Source: Albimonas donghaensis (GTDB taxonomy: Bacteria; Pseudomonadota; Alphaproteobacteria; Rhodobacterales; Rhodobacteraceae). Taken from it: DNA of 64,000 nt. The DNA lies in the NCBI RefSeq assembly GCF_900106695.1, contig NZ_FNMZ01000002.1:620001-684000 (forward strand). The letters are read 5' to 3'. The translations under genes and the position numbers were made by a program. The notes beneath the pieces were generated by a model. It was not told the DNA's origin. It did not search any database and saw only the letters and a list, made by a program, of their open reading frames with translations. This document shows positions 44,909 through 53,864 of the stretch, in pieces; the stretch's first letter is position 1, and every line of letters begins with the position of its first letter.

Positions 44909-45676
44909 ATGTCCCTGATCGCGGACGGACTGATGATCGCGGCCGCGCTGGTCTCGGCGATCTACTGCCATGTGCTGGCCGGACGGCTGCGCAAACTGAA
45001 GGAGCTCGACGGCGGCGTCGGCCAGGCGATCGCGGCCCTGGTCGCGCAGGTCGAGGAGATGCGGACCGCCCTGCGCGCCACTCGCGCCGCGGCCGGCGAA
45101 TCGACCCGGACGCTGAGCGAACGCACCGCGCGGGCGGAAATGGCGGCCGGGCGGCTCGAGCTGCTGCTGGCCTCGCTGCACGACAAGGACGGCGCTTCGC
45201 CGGTGAACATCGCGGCGCGGCGGGCCGGACGGGCGGGGTTCGGCGGCGGAGGCGGAGGCGCTTCCGGCGCGGCTGCGGCGACGCCGTTGCGCGCGGTGGC
45301 CACGGCCCGCAAGCCCATTTTCGCGGCGCCCGAACCCGGAACCGACCTTGAGAATGATGTCGCAGCTCAGGGCGTCGCCGCGTTCGACGAGGACGCCATC
45401 GCCGATTCAGCCGAAGCTGGACCAAGCGTGGACGCGGAGTCCGCGGCCTCAACCCCCACGCGTCGCCTCTTCAAGATCGAGGCGATTCCCGACGAGCAAC
45501 GGCACGCTGCGCCCGCCTCCGAGAATGCGACGGGCGAGGCATTGGACGACGTGGCGGACACCCTCTCCGGCGATGATTCCAAGCCGGGCGCCGACGCCGC
45601 GCCCCGTGACGGGCTCGAGGCTGCGGCGGCTCTGCGCAAGGCGCTCGAAGCGCTGGCCCGCGAGACCAGCGAATGA
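44909..45676 (+). CDS. DUF6468-type flagellar protein (PflI-like)
   Basis: A 255-residue protein with an N-terminal membrane helix (LIADGLMIAAALVSAIYCHVLAGRLRKL), a coiled coil (residues about 30-95) and a long disordered acidic/alanine tail. The helix-plus-coil resembles DUF6468 proteins found beside fliL and motE in alphaproteobacteria; I recall the Caulobacter polarity protein PflI as a member, but cannot check this. A role at the flagellated pole is therefore an inference. It is 67 nt after fliL, where fliM is often found, and overlaps motE by 4 nt. Confidence 0.7.
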   Translation: MSLIADGLMIAAALVSAIYCHVLAGRLRKLKELDGGVGQAIAALVAQVEEMRTALRATRAAAGESTRTLSERTARAEMAAGRLELLLASLHDKDGASPVNIAARRAGRAGFGGGGGGASGAAAATPLRAVATARKPIFAAPEPGTDLENDVAAQGVAAFDEDAIADSAEAGPSVDAESAASTPTRRLFKIEAIPDEQRHAAPASENATGEALDDVADTLSGDDSKPGADAAPRDGLEAAAALRKALEALARETSE

Positions 45677-46269
45677 CCGCCGCGAAGCCGAAACGCCGCC
45701 GCGCCCGCCCGCCTGGCGCGCTGATTCTCATCGCGGGCTGCTTCGCGGCCTCGGCGCTGCTGAGGGTCACGGACCCGAGCGGCTCCCTGGCCCGCGCCGC
45801 CGCGTCGATCGGCGACGAGGACGGTCCCGCGGTCGAAGCGCCCGCCCAATGCGAAATGGTCGACGACCCCACCGGCCTGCTCGCCACGCTGCGCGAGCGG
45901 GAGCGCCAGCTCGACGCACGCGCCGCCGAGATCGCCGACCGCGAGCGTTTGCTCGACGTCGCCGAAGCCAAGTTCAAGGAGCAGCTCGAAGCCCTGCGCA
46001 CCGCCGAGGAGAAGCTCGCCGCCACGCTCGCCGTCGCCGACGAGGCGGCGGAGGCGGATGTCGAGCGGCTGGTGAAGGTCTACGAGAGCATGAAGCCGAA
46101 GGACGCCTCCAAGATCTTCGAGACCATGGACATCACTTTCGCCGCCGGCTTCCTCGCCCGCATGCGCCAGGAGGCGGCGGCACGGATCCTCGGCGGCATG
46201 TCGGCGGAGCGCGCCTACGCTGTTTCGGCGGTGATCGCCGGCCGCAACGCCAGCGTCCCGCGGGAGTGA
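45673..46269 (+). CDS. motE: MotE-family flagellar protein
   Basis: A 198-residue protein with an N-terminal membrane anchor (GALILIAGCFAASALLRV), a periplasmic coiled coil (RERERQLDARAAEIADRERLLDVAEAKFKEQLEALRTAEEKL in parts, about residues 75-125) and a C-terminal MgtE-N-like helical domain (LVKVYESMKPKDASKIFETMD, FLARMRQEAAARILGGMSAERA). In rhizobia MotE stabilises the stator or the periplasmic MotC. It precedes motA after a 263 bp gap. Confidence 0.83.
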   Translation: MTAAKPKRRRARPPGALILIAGCFAASALLRVTDPSGSLARAAASIGDEDGPAVEAPAQCEMVDDPTGLLATLRERERQLDARAAEIADRERLLDVAEAKFKEQLEALRTAEEKLAATLAVADEAAEADVERLVKVYESMKPKDASKIFETMDITFAAGFLARMRQEAAARILGGMSAERAYAVSAVIAGRNASVPRE

Positions 46270-46532
46270 AAAGGGACGATTCGGCGCTTGCCGCGGAGCG
46301 CCGCGCGCCGTTCCGCGCGCCCCCGCCGTGAAGAACCACGCGTCGGAACGCCCGTGCGACGCGCGGCGCGTCGCCGGCCGGGGCCCGTTCGAGACCAGGG
46401 GGCGGCCGCTCGAATTCCGCGCATCTCGCCCCCCCGGCCTCAGCTTTTCTTAACCGGATCCGCGCAGGGTCGGCCTGCGTCCGGAGCGGCGCAACGGGGG
46501 CGCCGCAAGGGCGCGGAAAGCGGGGAAGAGAC

Positions 46533-47396
46533 ATGATCGGATTCGTGGGAATCGCCGTCACATTCGCCATGGTCTTCGGCGGTTACATGGCGGCGGGCGG
46601 CAAGATGGGCATCATCCTCGCCTCCCTGCCGTTCGAGATGATGATGATCGGCGGCGCCGCTGTCGGCGCCTTTCTGCTGTCCAACGACATGGCGGCCGTG
46701 AAGCACACGATCGGCGACGTCGGCAAGGTCTTCAAGGGGCCCAAGTGGAAGCCCCAGGATTACCGGGACCTGCTCTGCCTGCTGTTCGAGTTGATTCGCG
46801 TCGGCCGCAACAACCCGATGGATCTGGAGCAGCATGTCGAAAGCCCCCAGGACTCGGCGATCTTCGCGCGGTACCCGCGCATTCAGTCGGATGGCGGCGC
46901 GGTCGACCTGATCTGCGACACGCTGCGCGCCGGATCGATGAACTACGACGACCCCCACCAGGTCGAGGAAGTGCTGGAAAAGCAGCTCGAAACCCGAAAG
47001 CACCACGCCATGCATTCCTCGCACGCGCTGCAGAACGTCGCCGACGCGCTGCCGGCGCTGGGAATCGTCGCGGCCGTGCTGGGCGTCATCAAGACCATGG
47101 CCGCCATCGACCAGCCGCCCGCGGTGCTGGGCGGCATGATCGGCGGCGCCCTGGTCGGCACCTTCCTCGGCGTGTTCCTCGCCTACGGCTTCGTCGGCCC
47201 GATGGCCGCCCGCGTGAAGGGCGTGCTGGAGGAGGACCACACCTTCTATCTTCTGATCCGCGAGGTGCTGGTGGCGGCGCTGCACAACCACTCGCCCGAC
47301 ATCTGCGTCGAGGTCGGTCGCCAGAACACGCCGCGCGGCCTGCGACCGTCCTTCTCGGACCTCAGCGATGCGCTGCGTGAGGCGAAGGTCGCATGA
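46533..47396 (+). CDS. motA: Flagellar motor stator protein MotA
   Basis: MotA forms the pentameric ring of the proton-driven stator. The 287-residue protein has four membrane spans: FVGIAVTFAMVFGGYMAAGG, LPFEMMMIGGAAVGAFLLSN, ALPALGIVAAVLGVIKTM and GGALVGTFLGVFLAYGFVGPMA, and a cytosolic domain between spans 2 and 3 that touches FliG. The proline of ALPALGIVAAVLG in span 3 is conserved in the family. MotB, its essential partner, is not next to it or elsewhere in the window. The gene overlaps the following large gene by 4 nt. Confidence 0.95.
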   Translation: MIGFVGIAVTFAMVFGGYMAAGGKMGIILASLPFEMMMIGGAAVGAFLLSNDMAAVKHTIGDVGKVFKGPKWKPQDYRDLLCLLFELIRVGRNNPMDLEQHVESPQDSAIFARYPRIQSDGGAVDLICDTLRAGSMNYDDPHQVEEVLEKQLETRKHHAMHSSHALQNVADALPALGIVAAVLGVIKTMAAIDQPPAVLGGMIGGALVGTFLGVFLAYGFVGPMAARVKGVLEEDHTFYLLIREVLVAALHNHSPDICVEVGRQNTPRGLRPSFSDLSDALREAKVA

Positions 47397-50107
47397 CCCG
47401 GTCGGCAACGAATGCGACGCGCGCGACCCGGCGCCGGGTCCAGGTCGCCCGGGCCCTCGGCCTGGCGCTGGCCATGCTTGCGCCGGGATTGCTTCCTTCG
47501 CTCGCGGAAGCGCAGGAACAGGCCCGGCTGCGCGCCGGCGAACATGCCGGCTTCAGCCGCATCGCGCTCGATGTGCCCCGTCTCGGCGAATGGGACGCGA
47601 CCCGCAACGGCCGCATCCTGACCGTTCTGTTCCGCGACCGGGAGCTTCTGTTCGACACCACGCAGATTTTCCCCGGCCGCCGCGTCTCTCGCGTCACCAG
47701 CGCGCGGAGCGAGCGGGGGCGCGACGGCACGCGACTGATGCTGTCGCTGTCCTGCTCCTGCGACGCGGAGACTTACGAGTTCCAGCCAGGCATGCTGGTC
47801 ATCGACATCCGGCCCGAGAATGACGAGCCGTCGTCCGTGCAGCCGGAGAGCGCCGGCGCGGGCGGCGACGATGGCGCGGCCCCGACCGATCGGAACGGCG
47901 GCGGCGATCCCGGCGGGTCCGACGCGCAGACCGCAGGATCCGGCCTGTCGTCAGGTCCGCCCGCGCGCCGCCTGCCCTCCGCGCTGGACATCAAACGCGA
48001 CGAACCCGCGCCCGCCACATCCGCGATCCTGCTCGAGGACCCGCAGTCGACCCCGGAGACCGTCTCCCCTGACGCGCAGGCGACGACCGCGACGCCGCAA
48101 ACCTCCGAGCCCGACGAGGTCACCGTTTCCGACGCGCAGCGCCGGCTGCTGCAGCAGTTGTCCAGGGCCGCCGACCAGGGCCTTGTCGAATTCCGCAGCC
48201 CGGAAGCGCGTGGCGACGCCCGCACGGGCGCCGACGCGCCGGCCGATGCCGCCGCCGAAAAGCCTGCCGAAGCAGAGACGGCCGCCGAACCGCGCCCGCC
48301 GGAGGAAGCGCCGGCGGTCAACACCGCATCAGACGCATCCGATGCGCCTAAGGAAGCCACCGGCTCCGCCGCGTCGTCGCCCGCTCCCCCGGAGACGTCG
48401 CCCCGGGATGCGCCTTCGACGCCCGCCCGGACCGGACCGCCCCCGCCCATTCAACTCGACGCGCGCACCGCCTTCGACGCCGTCGGCCCCCGCCCCGCGC
48501 CCCCGGGGCCGGAGCCCTGCGCCGCCGAGCCTCACCTCGACCCGACCGCATGGCTCCCCGTCGACGCCCCCTATGCCGAGATGGCCGCGCTGCGGGGCGC
48601 GCTCACCGTGGAGTTCGACCGGGCCGACCCGAAGGCGGCGCTGGCCCTCGCCCGGCTGCAGACCGGTCTCGGCTTCGGGATCGAGGCGCGTCAGGTGCTC
48701 GAGGAATTCGTGCCGCCGATCCCCGAGGCCGCGGTGCTTGAGGACATCGCCCGCATGGCCGATGGCGACCCGGCGGCGCCGGAAGGCCCCCTGGCCTCCG
48801 CCGACGGCTGCGGGGGACGCGCCGGCATGTGGCGGCTCGCGGCCGACTATCCCCCCGGCCCCGATGAGCTCGATGACCCGGACTGGGGCGAAAGCGTGCT
48901 CGACGCCTTCGCGGAACTGCCCCTGACGATCCGCCGTCGCGTGGGCCCGGATCTTCTGGACACGCTGATCCAGGCCGGCGCGCTCGATCTCGCCGAAGAG
49001 GCGCGGCTGCGGCTGGATCGCGCTCCCGGCGACCATGGCGACGCCTGGCGCATGTCTCTCGGCCGGCTGGCGCTGGCCCGCGGCGACGTCGCATCCGGCG
49101 ACGCGCTGCTCGCCGCCGTCGTGGATCATGGCGGCCCCCTGGCGCCGGAAGCGATGCTGGACCTCGCCGACAGCATCCTGGCCCGCAGCGACCGCCTGCC
49201 CGACCAGTTGGTGGAGGACATCGCGCTCGCCGCCTTCGAACACCAGGGCACGCTGCTGGGCCGCCGCCTGCTGGTGGCGGAGATTCTCGGCCGCGCCGGG
49301 CGGGACCAGCTCGGCGTGGCGCTGGACGTGATCGAGACCGAGCTTCATGCCGGCGGCTCGAGATCAGAGGATCTGGAGGCGGCGATGCGCGCCATCCTCG
49401 AACGCGCGCGGGCCGAGGATGTGGGGCCCCTGGACTACGCCTCGGCCATCCTCGCCCATCGCCAGCTGATCGGGGAGAGCCCGGCTTTCGACCCGGCCAG
49501 GGTCAAGGTGGCGCGGGAGCTCTCGGGCATCGGCCTGTCGAACGCGGCGCTGGACCTGCTGTCCCCCGCGCTGACGCGAAACGGGGCGGAGGCGCGGATG
49601 GCCGCCGCCGCCGCCGATATCGCGGTCGGCGGCCCGGAGGCGGCGCTCGAACGGCTCGCGGGCCTGGACGGCGCCGACCCCGCGCGCCTGCGCGCGCGGG
49701 CGCTGGCCGCGTTGAACCGGAATGACGAGGCCTACGCCACCGTGGAGGCACATCTCCCCGACAGCGGAGACGAGCGCGCCGAGCTCGCCTGGCGCGGCGC
49801 CGCCTGGGACGACGCCGAGGCCCTGCCCGACGACGATCCGCGCCGCCTGTTCGCGCGCTGGATGGCGAACCGCGACGCCCCGCCGGGATCGATTTCGCCC
49901 CTGGCCGCAACGCCCGCCCCCGCACCCGGCGCGCGGACGCCGAGCGAAGCCGCCGGCAGCGGAGAGCCAGAGCAGACGACGACGCCCGAGCCTTTCCTCT
50001 CCCGCCCCGACCTCGACGCTCCCCCCTCGCTGGCGGGCGCGCGGGAGGCCATCGAACGCTCGGATCGCGTCCGCGGCCTGCTTCTGCAGGCTCTGGGCGG
50101 GGGATGA
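47393..50107 (+). CDS. Large secreted/periplasmic protein of the flagellar locus, uncharacterised
   Basis: A 904-residue protein translated with motA (ATGA overlap). It has a signal peptide (VARALGLALAMLAPGLLPSLAEA, about residues 17-39), a beta-rich domain resembling AMIN (ARLRAGEHAGFSRIALDVPRLGEW ... LVIDIRPE, about 42-142), a 250-residue disordered Pro/Ala/Asp segment, and a C-terminal alpha-helical repeat region (about 395-860) that looks TPR-like (ALALARLQTGLGFGIEARQVL, LGRLALARGDVASGDALL, AALERLAGLDGADPARLRARALAALNRNDEAYATVEA). Position between motA and flgF suggests a stator or motor scaffold, in the manner of MotC or of the periplasmic disks of other bacteria; no family name can be given. 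Confidence 0.7.
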   Translation: MTRSATNATRATRRRVQVARALGLALAMLAPGLLPSLAEAQEQARLRAGEHAGFSRIALDVPRLGEWDATRNGRILTVLFRDRELLFDTTQIFPGRRVSRVTSARSERGRDGTRLMLSLSCSCDAETYEFQPGMLVIDIRPENDEPSSVQPESAGAGGDDGAAPTDRNGGGDPGGSDAQTAGSGLSSGPPARRLPSALDIKRDEPAPATSAILLEDPQSTPETVSPDAQATTATPQTSEPDEVTVSDAQRRLLQQLSRAADQGLVEFRSPEARGDARTGADAPADAAAEKPAEAETAAEPRPPEEAPAVNTASDASDAPKEATGSAASSPAPPETSPRDAPSTPARTGPPPPIQLDARTAFDAVGPRPAPPGPEPCAAEPHLDPTAWLPVDAPYAEMAALRGALTVEFDRADPKAALALARLQTGLGFGIEARQVLEEFVPPIPEAAVLEDIARMADGDPAAPEGPLASADGCGGRAGMWRLAADYPPGPDELDDPDWGESVLDAFAELPLTIRRRVGPDLLDTLIQAGALDLAEEARLRLDRAPGDHGDAWRMSLGRLALARGDVASGDALLAAVVDHGGPLAPEAMLDLADSILARSDRLPDQLVEDIALAAFEHQGTLLGRRLLVAEILGRAGRDQLGVALDVIETELHAGGSRSEDLEAAMRAILERARAEDVGPLDYASAILAHRQLIGESPAFDPARVKVARELSGIGLSNAALDLLSPALTRNGAEARMAAAAADIAVGGPEAALERLAGLDGADPARLRARALAALNRNDEAYATVEAHLPDSGDERAELAWRGAAWDDAEALPDDDPRRLFARWMANRDAPPGSISPLAATPAPAPGARTPSEAAGSGEPEQTTTPEPFLSRPDLDAPPSLAGAREAIERSDRVRGLLLQALGGG

Positions 50108-50150
50108 CGCCGACATGACGCGCACGGATCAGCCAGAAGGGATCTGACCC

Positions 50151-50870
50151 ATGGACAACCCGATCTACCTCGCGCTCAGCCGCCAGAACGGTCTGCTGAA
50201 GGAGATGCAGGCGGTCGCCAACAACATCGCCAACATGAACACCTCCGGCTACCGGCGGGAGGGCGTGGTGTTCGCCGAGATGATCGAGGCGATGCCGGTG
50301 GAGGGCGGCTCGATCTCGATGACCGAGGCGCGGGTGAGGCGCACCGACTTCTCGCCGGGCAGCCTGCGCCAGACCGGCGGGGTCTTCGACCTCGCCATCC
50401 AGGGCGAAGGCTTCTTCCAGGTGCAGACCCCGAACGGCCCGCGCCTGACCCGCAACGGCGCCTTCTTCCGCGATGCCGCCGGCGCGCTGGTCACCGGCGA
50501 CGGCTACCCGGCGCTGGACGCCGGCGGCGCCCCGGTTTTCGCCCCCCCAGGCGGCGGTCCGGTCGTGATCGGCCGCGACGGCGCGATCACCGTCGACGGC
50601 CAGCAGATCGGCGCCCTCGGCCTGGTCACCGTCGACGACCCCCGCTTTCTGACGCGGGAAGCCGGGACGATGTTCTCCACCGACCAGCCCCTGCAACCCG
50701 CGGATGGCGAGATCTTCCAGGGTTTCATCGAGGACGCGAACGTCAATCCGGTCGAGGAGCTGACCCGGATGATCGAGGTCCAGCGCGCCTATGAGCTCGG
50801 CCAGAAACTGCTGGAACGCGAGGACGAACGCATCCGCGGCGCCGTCCGCCAGCTGGGCGCCTCCAGCTGA
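50151..50870 (+). CDS. flgF: Flagellar proximal rod protein FlgF
   Basis: A 239-residue rod protein with the motif VANNIANMNTSGYRREGVVF near the start, the beta domain (DLAIQGEGFFQVQTPNGPRLTRNGAF) and the C-terminal NVNPVEELTRMIEVQRAYELGQKLL helix. It is shorter at the C-terminus and less glycine-rich than FlgG, which follows after 127 nt. Confidence 0.95.
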   Translation: MDNPIYLALSRQNGLLKEMQAVANNIANMNTSGYRREGVVFAEMIEAMPVEGGSISMTEARVRRTDFSPGSLRQTGGVFDLAIQGEGFFQVQTPNGPRLTRNGAFFRDAAGALVTGDGYPALDAGGAPVFAPPGGGPVVIGRDGAITVDGQQIGALGLVTVDDPRFLTREAGTMFSTDQPLQPADGEIFQGFIEDANVNPVEELTRMIEVQRAYELGQKLLEREDERIRGAVRQLGASS

Positions 50871-50997
50871 CGCCGGACCGCGCCCCTGAATTCGGGCGCG
50901 CCTGACAGGCGCGCCGCACCGCCCCGGCCCCCCGGCCGGACCCAGGAGACAAAGCCGCGCCCTTCCCCGGCGCGCCCCGTTCAGAAGGAGACGGACC

Positions 50998-51783
50998 ATG
51001 CGAGCCCTGAAGATAGCCGCCACCGGCATGCAGGCGCAGCAGATGCGGGTCGAGGTGATTTCCAACAACCTCGCCAACATGAGCACCACCGCCTACAACC
51101 CGCGCCGGGCCGAGTTCTCGGACCTGCATTACGAACAGGTGCAGCGCGCCGGCGCGGTCAACGCCTCGGACGGCACGGTGCTGCCGGCGGGCGTCCAGCT
51201 CGGCCTCGGCGTGCGGCCGGCGGCCGTGTCGATGGATGTGTCGCAAGGCTCCCTGCGCCAGACCGGCGGCGAGCTGGATGTCGCCATCGACGGCTCGGGC
51301 TACCTCGAGGTGATCCTGCCCTCCGGCATCTCCGCCTATACCCGCGACGGCGCGCTGAAACGCAATGGCGACGGGCTGATCGTGACCTCCGACGGCTATC
51401 CCGTGGCGCCCGAGATCACCATTCCCGCCGACGCGCGCTCGATCTCCATCAACGCCGAGGGCGAGGTCTACGCCTATTTCGCCGACCAGGTGAATCCGCA
51501 GCTTCTGAACCGCTTCGATCTGGTGAGCTTCGTCAACCAGAAGGGGCTCGAGGCGATCGGCGGCAATCTCTACCTGGAGACGGAGGCCTCCGGCGCGCCC
51601 GATGTCGGGGACGCGGGGACCGACGGGCGCGGCACGTTCCGCTCCGGCTTCCTGGAGGACAGCGCCGTCGACCCGGTGCGCGAGATCACCCACCTGATCG
51701 AGGCGCAGCGCGGCTACGAGATGAACGCCAAGGTGATCACGGCCGCCGACCAGATGCTGGCCTCGACCACGCAGATCCGGTGA
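50998..51783 (+). CDS. flgG: Flagellar distal rod protein FlgG
   Basis: FlgG forms the distal rod. The 261-residue protein has ALKIAATGMQAQQMRVEVISNNLANMSTTAYNPRRAEF in its first 40 residues, the FlgG-specific rod insert region GVQLGLGVRPAAVSMDVSQGSLRQTGGELDVAIDGSGYLEV and the C-terminal ITHLIEAQRGYEMNAKVITAADQML. Complete and typical. flgA follows after 4 nt. Confidence 0.97.
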   Translation: MRALKIAATGMQAQQMRVEVISNNLANMSTTAYNPRRAEFSDLHYEQVQRAGAVNASDGTVLPAGVQLGLGVRPAAVSMDVSQGSLRQTGGELDVAIDGSGYLEVILPSGISAYTRDGALKRNGDGLIVTSDGYPVAPEITIPADARSISINAEGEVYAYFADQVNPQLLNRFDLVSFVNQKGLEAIGGNLYLETEASGAPDVGDAGTDGRGTFRSGFLEDSAVDPVREITHLIEAQRGYEMNAKVITAADQMLASTTQIR

Positions 51784-51787
51784 TCCC

Positions 51788-52357
51788 ATGGCCGCTCCGC
51801 AGGAAATCCCTCCCCGAACCCCGAAAGGCGGACGCAGGCGCGTGGCGACGGCGCTCGCCGCGATCGCGCTCGGCCTGGCCGCGCTCCTGTCCGCCGCCGA
51901 CGCCTCGGCGCAGTCGCCCCGCTCGGCCAGGTCCTGGGCCCCGCCCGGCTGGTCCCCCGGCGGCGTCCAGCCGGGCGAGGTGACGTCCGACCCGGTGGTC
52001 GTCGCGGCCCGCGCCATTCCCAGCGGCGCGGTGCTTTCGCCCAGCGACCTGACCATGGCGGCCACCGCGTGGGGCCCTGGCCTGCCATCCATCGACCAGG
52101 TGGTCGGGCAGGAGGCGCGCGTCGCCCTCTATGCCGGCCGCCCCGTCCGCCTCGAGGATATCGGCCCCCCGACATTGGTGGAGCGCAACAGCCTGGTTCT
52201 GCTGCGCTATCGGCGCGGCACGCTGTTGATCACGGCGGAGGGACGGGCGCTGGACCGCGGCTCCGAGGGGGACCGGATCCGCGCCGCCAATCTCGCGTCC
52301 CGGCAGACCGTGACCGGCCGCGTCGCCGCCGACGGCGTGATCGAGGTGGCGCCATGA
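51788..52357 (+). CDS. flgA: Flagellar P-ring assembly chaperone FlgA
   Basis: FlgA assists P-ring (FlgI) assembly in the periplasm. The 189-residue protein has a basic start and signal segment (ALAAIALGLAALLSAADASAQ), then an SAF domain (VVVAARAIPSGAVLSPSDLTM ... ARVALYAGRPVRLEDIGPP) and a C-terminal beta sandwich (NSLVLLRYRRGTLLITAEGRAL, RIRAANLASRQTVTGRVAADG). It overlaps flgH by 4 nt; its client flgI is not in the window. Confidence 0.93.
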   Translation: MAAPQEIPPRTPKGGRRRVATALAAIALGLAALLSAADASAQSPRSARSWAPPGWSPGGVQPGEVTSDPVVVAARAIPSGAVLSPSDLTMAATAWGPGLPSIDQVVGQEARVALYAGRPVRLEDIGPPTLVERNSLVLLRYRRGTLLITAEGRALDRGSEGDRIRAANLASRQTVTGRVAADGVIEVAP

Positions 52358-53112
52358 CCGCCCCCGCGTTCCGCCCCGCCTCGCGGGCCCTGGCCCTGAC
52401 CCTGGCGCTGACCGCCGGCTGCGCCGACCGACTGGAGAATATCGGCCGCGCGCCCGACTTCACCGCCCCCGGCGAGGCTCAGCAGCCCGCCCCCCCGGTG
52501 ACCCCGCAACGCGTGGCCCTGGCCACGCCACCGCCCAAGCCGGCGCCTCCGCCCTACGCCGTGGCGTCGCTCTGGCGCTCCGGTCCGGAATCGCTGTTCG
52601 GCGACCGCCGCGCCAGCACGCAGGGAGACATCCTCACCGTGGTCATCGAAATCGACGACGAGGCCCAGATCGACAACGCGACGGAGCGGAACCGCAGCAA
52701 CAGCGAGGATCTCTCGGTAAGCGCGCTGTTCGGCCTGCCGGCGCTGATCGACAACGCCTTCGACGTGCCCCTCGATCCGGCGGCGGGGCTGGGGTCCAGC
52801 TCCTCCTCCTCCGGCGACGGCTCGGTGCAAAGGTCGGAGCAGATCACCCTGCGCATCGCCGCCACCGTGGTCGATGTGCTGCCCAACGGCCATCTGGTGG
52901 TCGCCGGCAATCAGGAGGTCCGGGTGAACTACGAGCTGCGCGATCTTCAGGTGGCCGGCATCGTCCGGCCCAACGACATCTCGCGCAAGAACGAGATCAC
53001 CTACGACAAGATGGCAGAGGCCCGCATCGCCTATGGCGGCCGCGGCCAGATCACCGACGTGCAGCAGCCCCGCTACGGCCAGCAGGTGCTGGACGTGCTG
53101 TTGCCGTTCTGA
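52354..53112 (+). CDS. flgH: Flagellar L-ring lipoprotein FlgH
   Basis: FlgH makes the outer-membrane L ring. The 252-residue precursor has a lipobox LTAGC near residue 22, the conserved SLWRSGPESLFGDRRAST, GDILTVVIEIDDEAQIDNAT and the C-terminal GNQEVRVNYELRDLQVAGIVRPNDIS, DVQQPRYGQQVLDVLLPF. ATG at 52354 overlaps the flgA stop. Confidence 0.96.
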   Translation: MTAPAFRPASRALALTLALTAGCADRLENIGRAPDFTAPGEAQQPAPPVTPQRVALATPPPKPAPPPYAVASLWRSGPESLFGDRRASTQGDILTVVIEIDDEAQIDNATERNRSNSEDLSVSALFGLPALIDNAFDVPLDPAAGLGSSSSSSGDGSVQRSEQITLRIAATVVDVLPNGHLVVAGNQEVRVNYELRDLQVAGIVRPNDISRKNEITYDKMAEARIAYGGRGQITDVQQPRYGQQVLDVLLPF

Positions 53113-53131
53113 GCCCGGAAAGGAGGACGAC

Positions 53132-53725
53132 TTGAAAATGCTGATCCCCCTGATCCTGGCGCTGATCGGCCTGGGCGGCGGCCTCGCCGCCGGCCATTTC
53201 ATGCGCCCCCCGCCCCCGCCGGAGCAGATGGCGGAAGGCGAGGCCGGCGATCACGGCGACATGACGGGCGGCGGGGGCGGCCACGCTCCGGCCAGGGCGG
53301 GCGAAGGCGGGCGCGACGACGGCGGGCATGTGAAGCCGGCGCCGGTCACCGCCTCGGCCGCGCATCCGGACGGCCCCCCGCCCGCCTACGACCCGGAGCT
53401 GAAGCGCGACTATGTCAAGCTCGACCGCCAGTTCGTGGTGCCGGTCGTGCAGCAGGAGCAGGTCTCGGCGCTGGTCATCCTGACCCTCTCGCTCGAGATC
53501 GACCCCGGCATGTCGTCGGAGGCCCTGACCCGCGAGCCCAAGCTGCGCGACCGCTTCCTGCAGGTGCTGTTCCGCCACGCCCAGTCCGGCGCCTTCGACG
53601 GGGTCTTCACCGCCGGCCCGGTGATGCGGGACCTGCGCGGGGCGCTTCTGGAACAAGCCGAGAGCATTCTCGGCCCGATCGTGCATGACGTGCTGGTGAC
53701 GGACATCGTGCGCCAGGACCTCTGA
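53132..53725 (+). CDS. Second FliL-family flagellar protein
   Basis: A 197-residue single-span protein: MKMLIPLILALIGLGGGLAAGHFM, a histidine/glycine/alanine-rich linker (about residues 25-85), then a FliL-like domain (YVKLDRQFVVPVVQQEQVSALVILTLSLEID, PKLRDRFLQVLFRHA, VLVTDIVRQDL). TTG at 53132 was chosen: AAAGGAGG ends 5 nt before it, and MKxLIPL is the usual start of this family; ATG at 53138 is the alternative with 11-nt spacing. It follows flgH directly and ends the flagellar locus. Confidence 0.82.
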   Translation: MKMLIPLILALIGLGGGLAAGHFMRPPPPPEQMAEGEAGDHGDMTGGGGGHAPARAGEGGRDDGGHVKPAPVTASAAHPDGPPPAYDPELKRDYVKLDRQFVVPVVQQEQVSALVILTLSLEIDPGMSSEALTREPKLRDRFLQVLFRHAQSGAFDGVFTAGPVMRDLRGALLEQAESILGPIVHDVLVTDIVRQDL

Positions 53726-53763
53726 CGCCCGCGCGCGCCGTCCGCCCCGCCGGGAGACGGCGA

Positions 53764-53796
53764 CGCCCGCGCAAGGGCCGAGCCGCCGCGCGGGCG
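53764..53796. terminator. Possible terminator at the end of the flagellar locus
   Basis: A 9 bp GC stem (53764-53772 with 53788-53796) with a 15-nt loop lies between the second fliL-like gene (+) and the TRAP permease gene (-), which converge. No U-tract follows. Confidence 0.35.
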
Positions 53797-53864
53797 CTCC
53801 CGGGACAGGGGCGGGCCGGCGATCGCGCGGCTCCCGTCCCCGGAAGCTCGCGCGGCCGGGGCGG

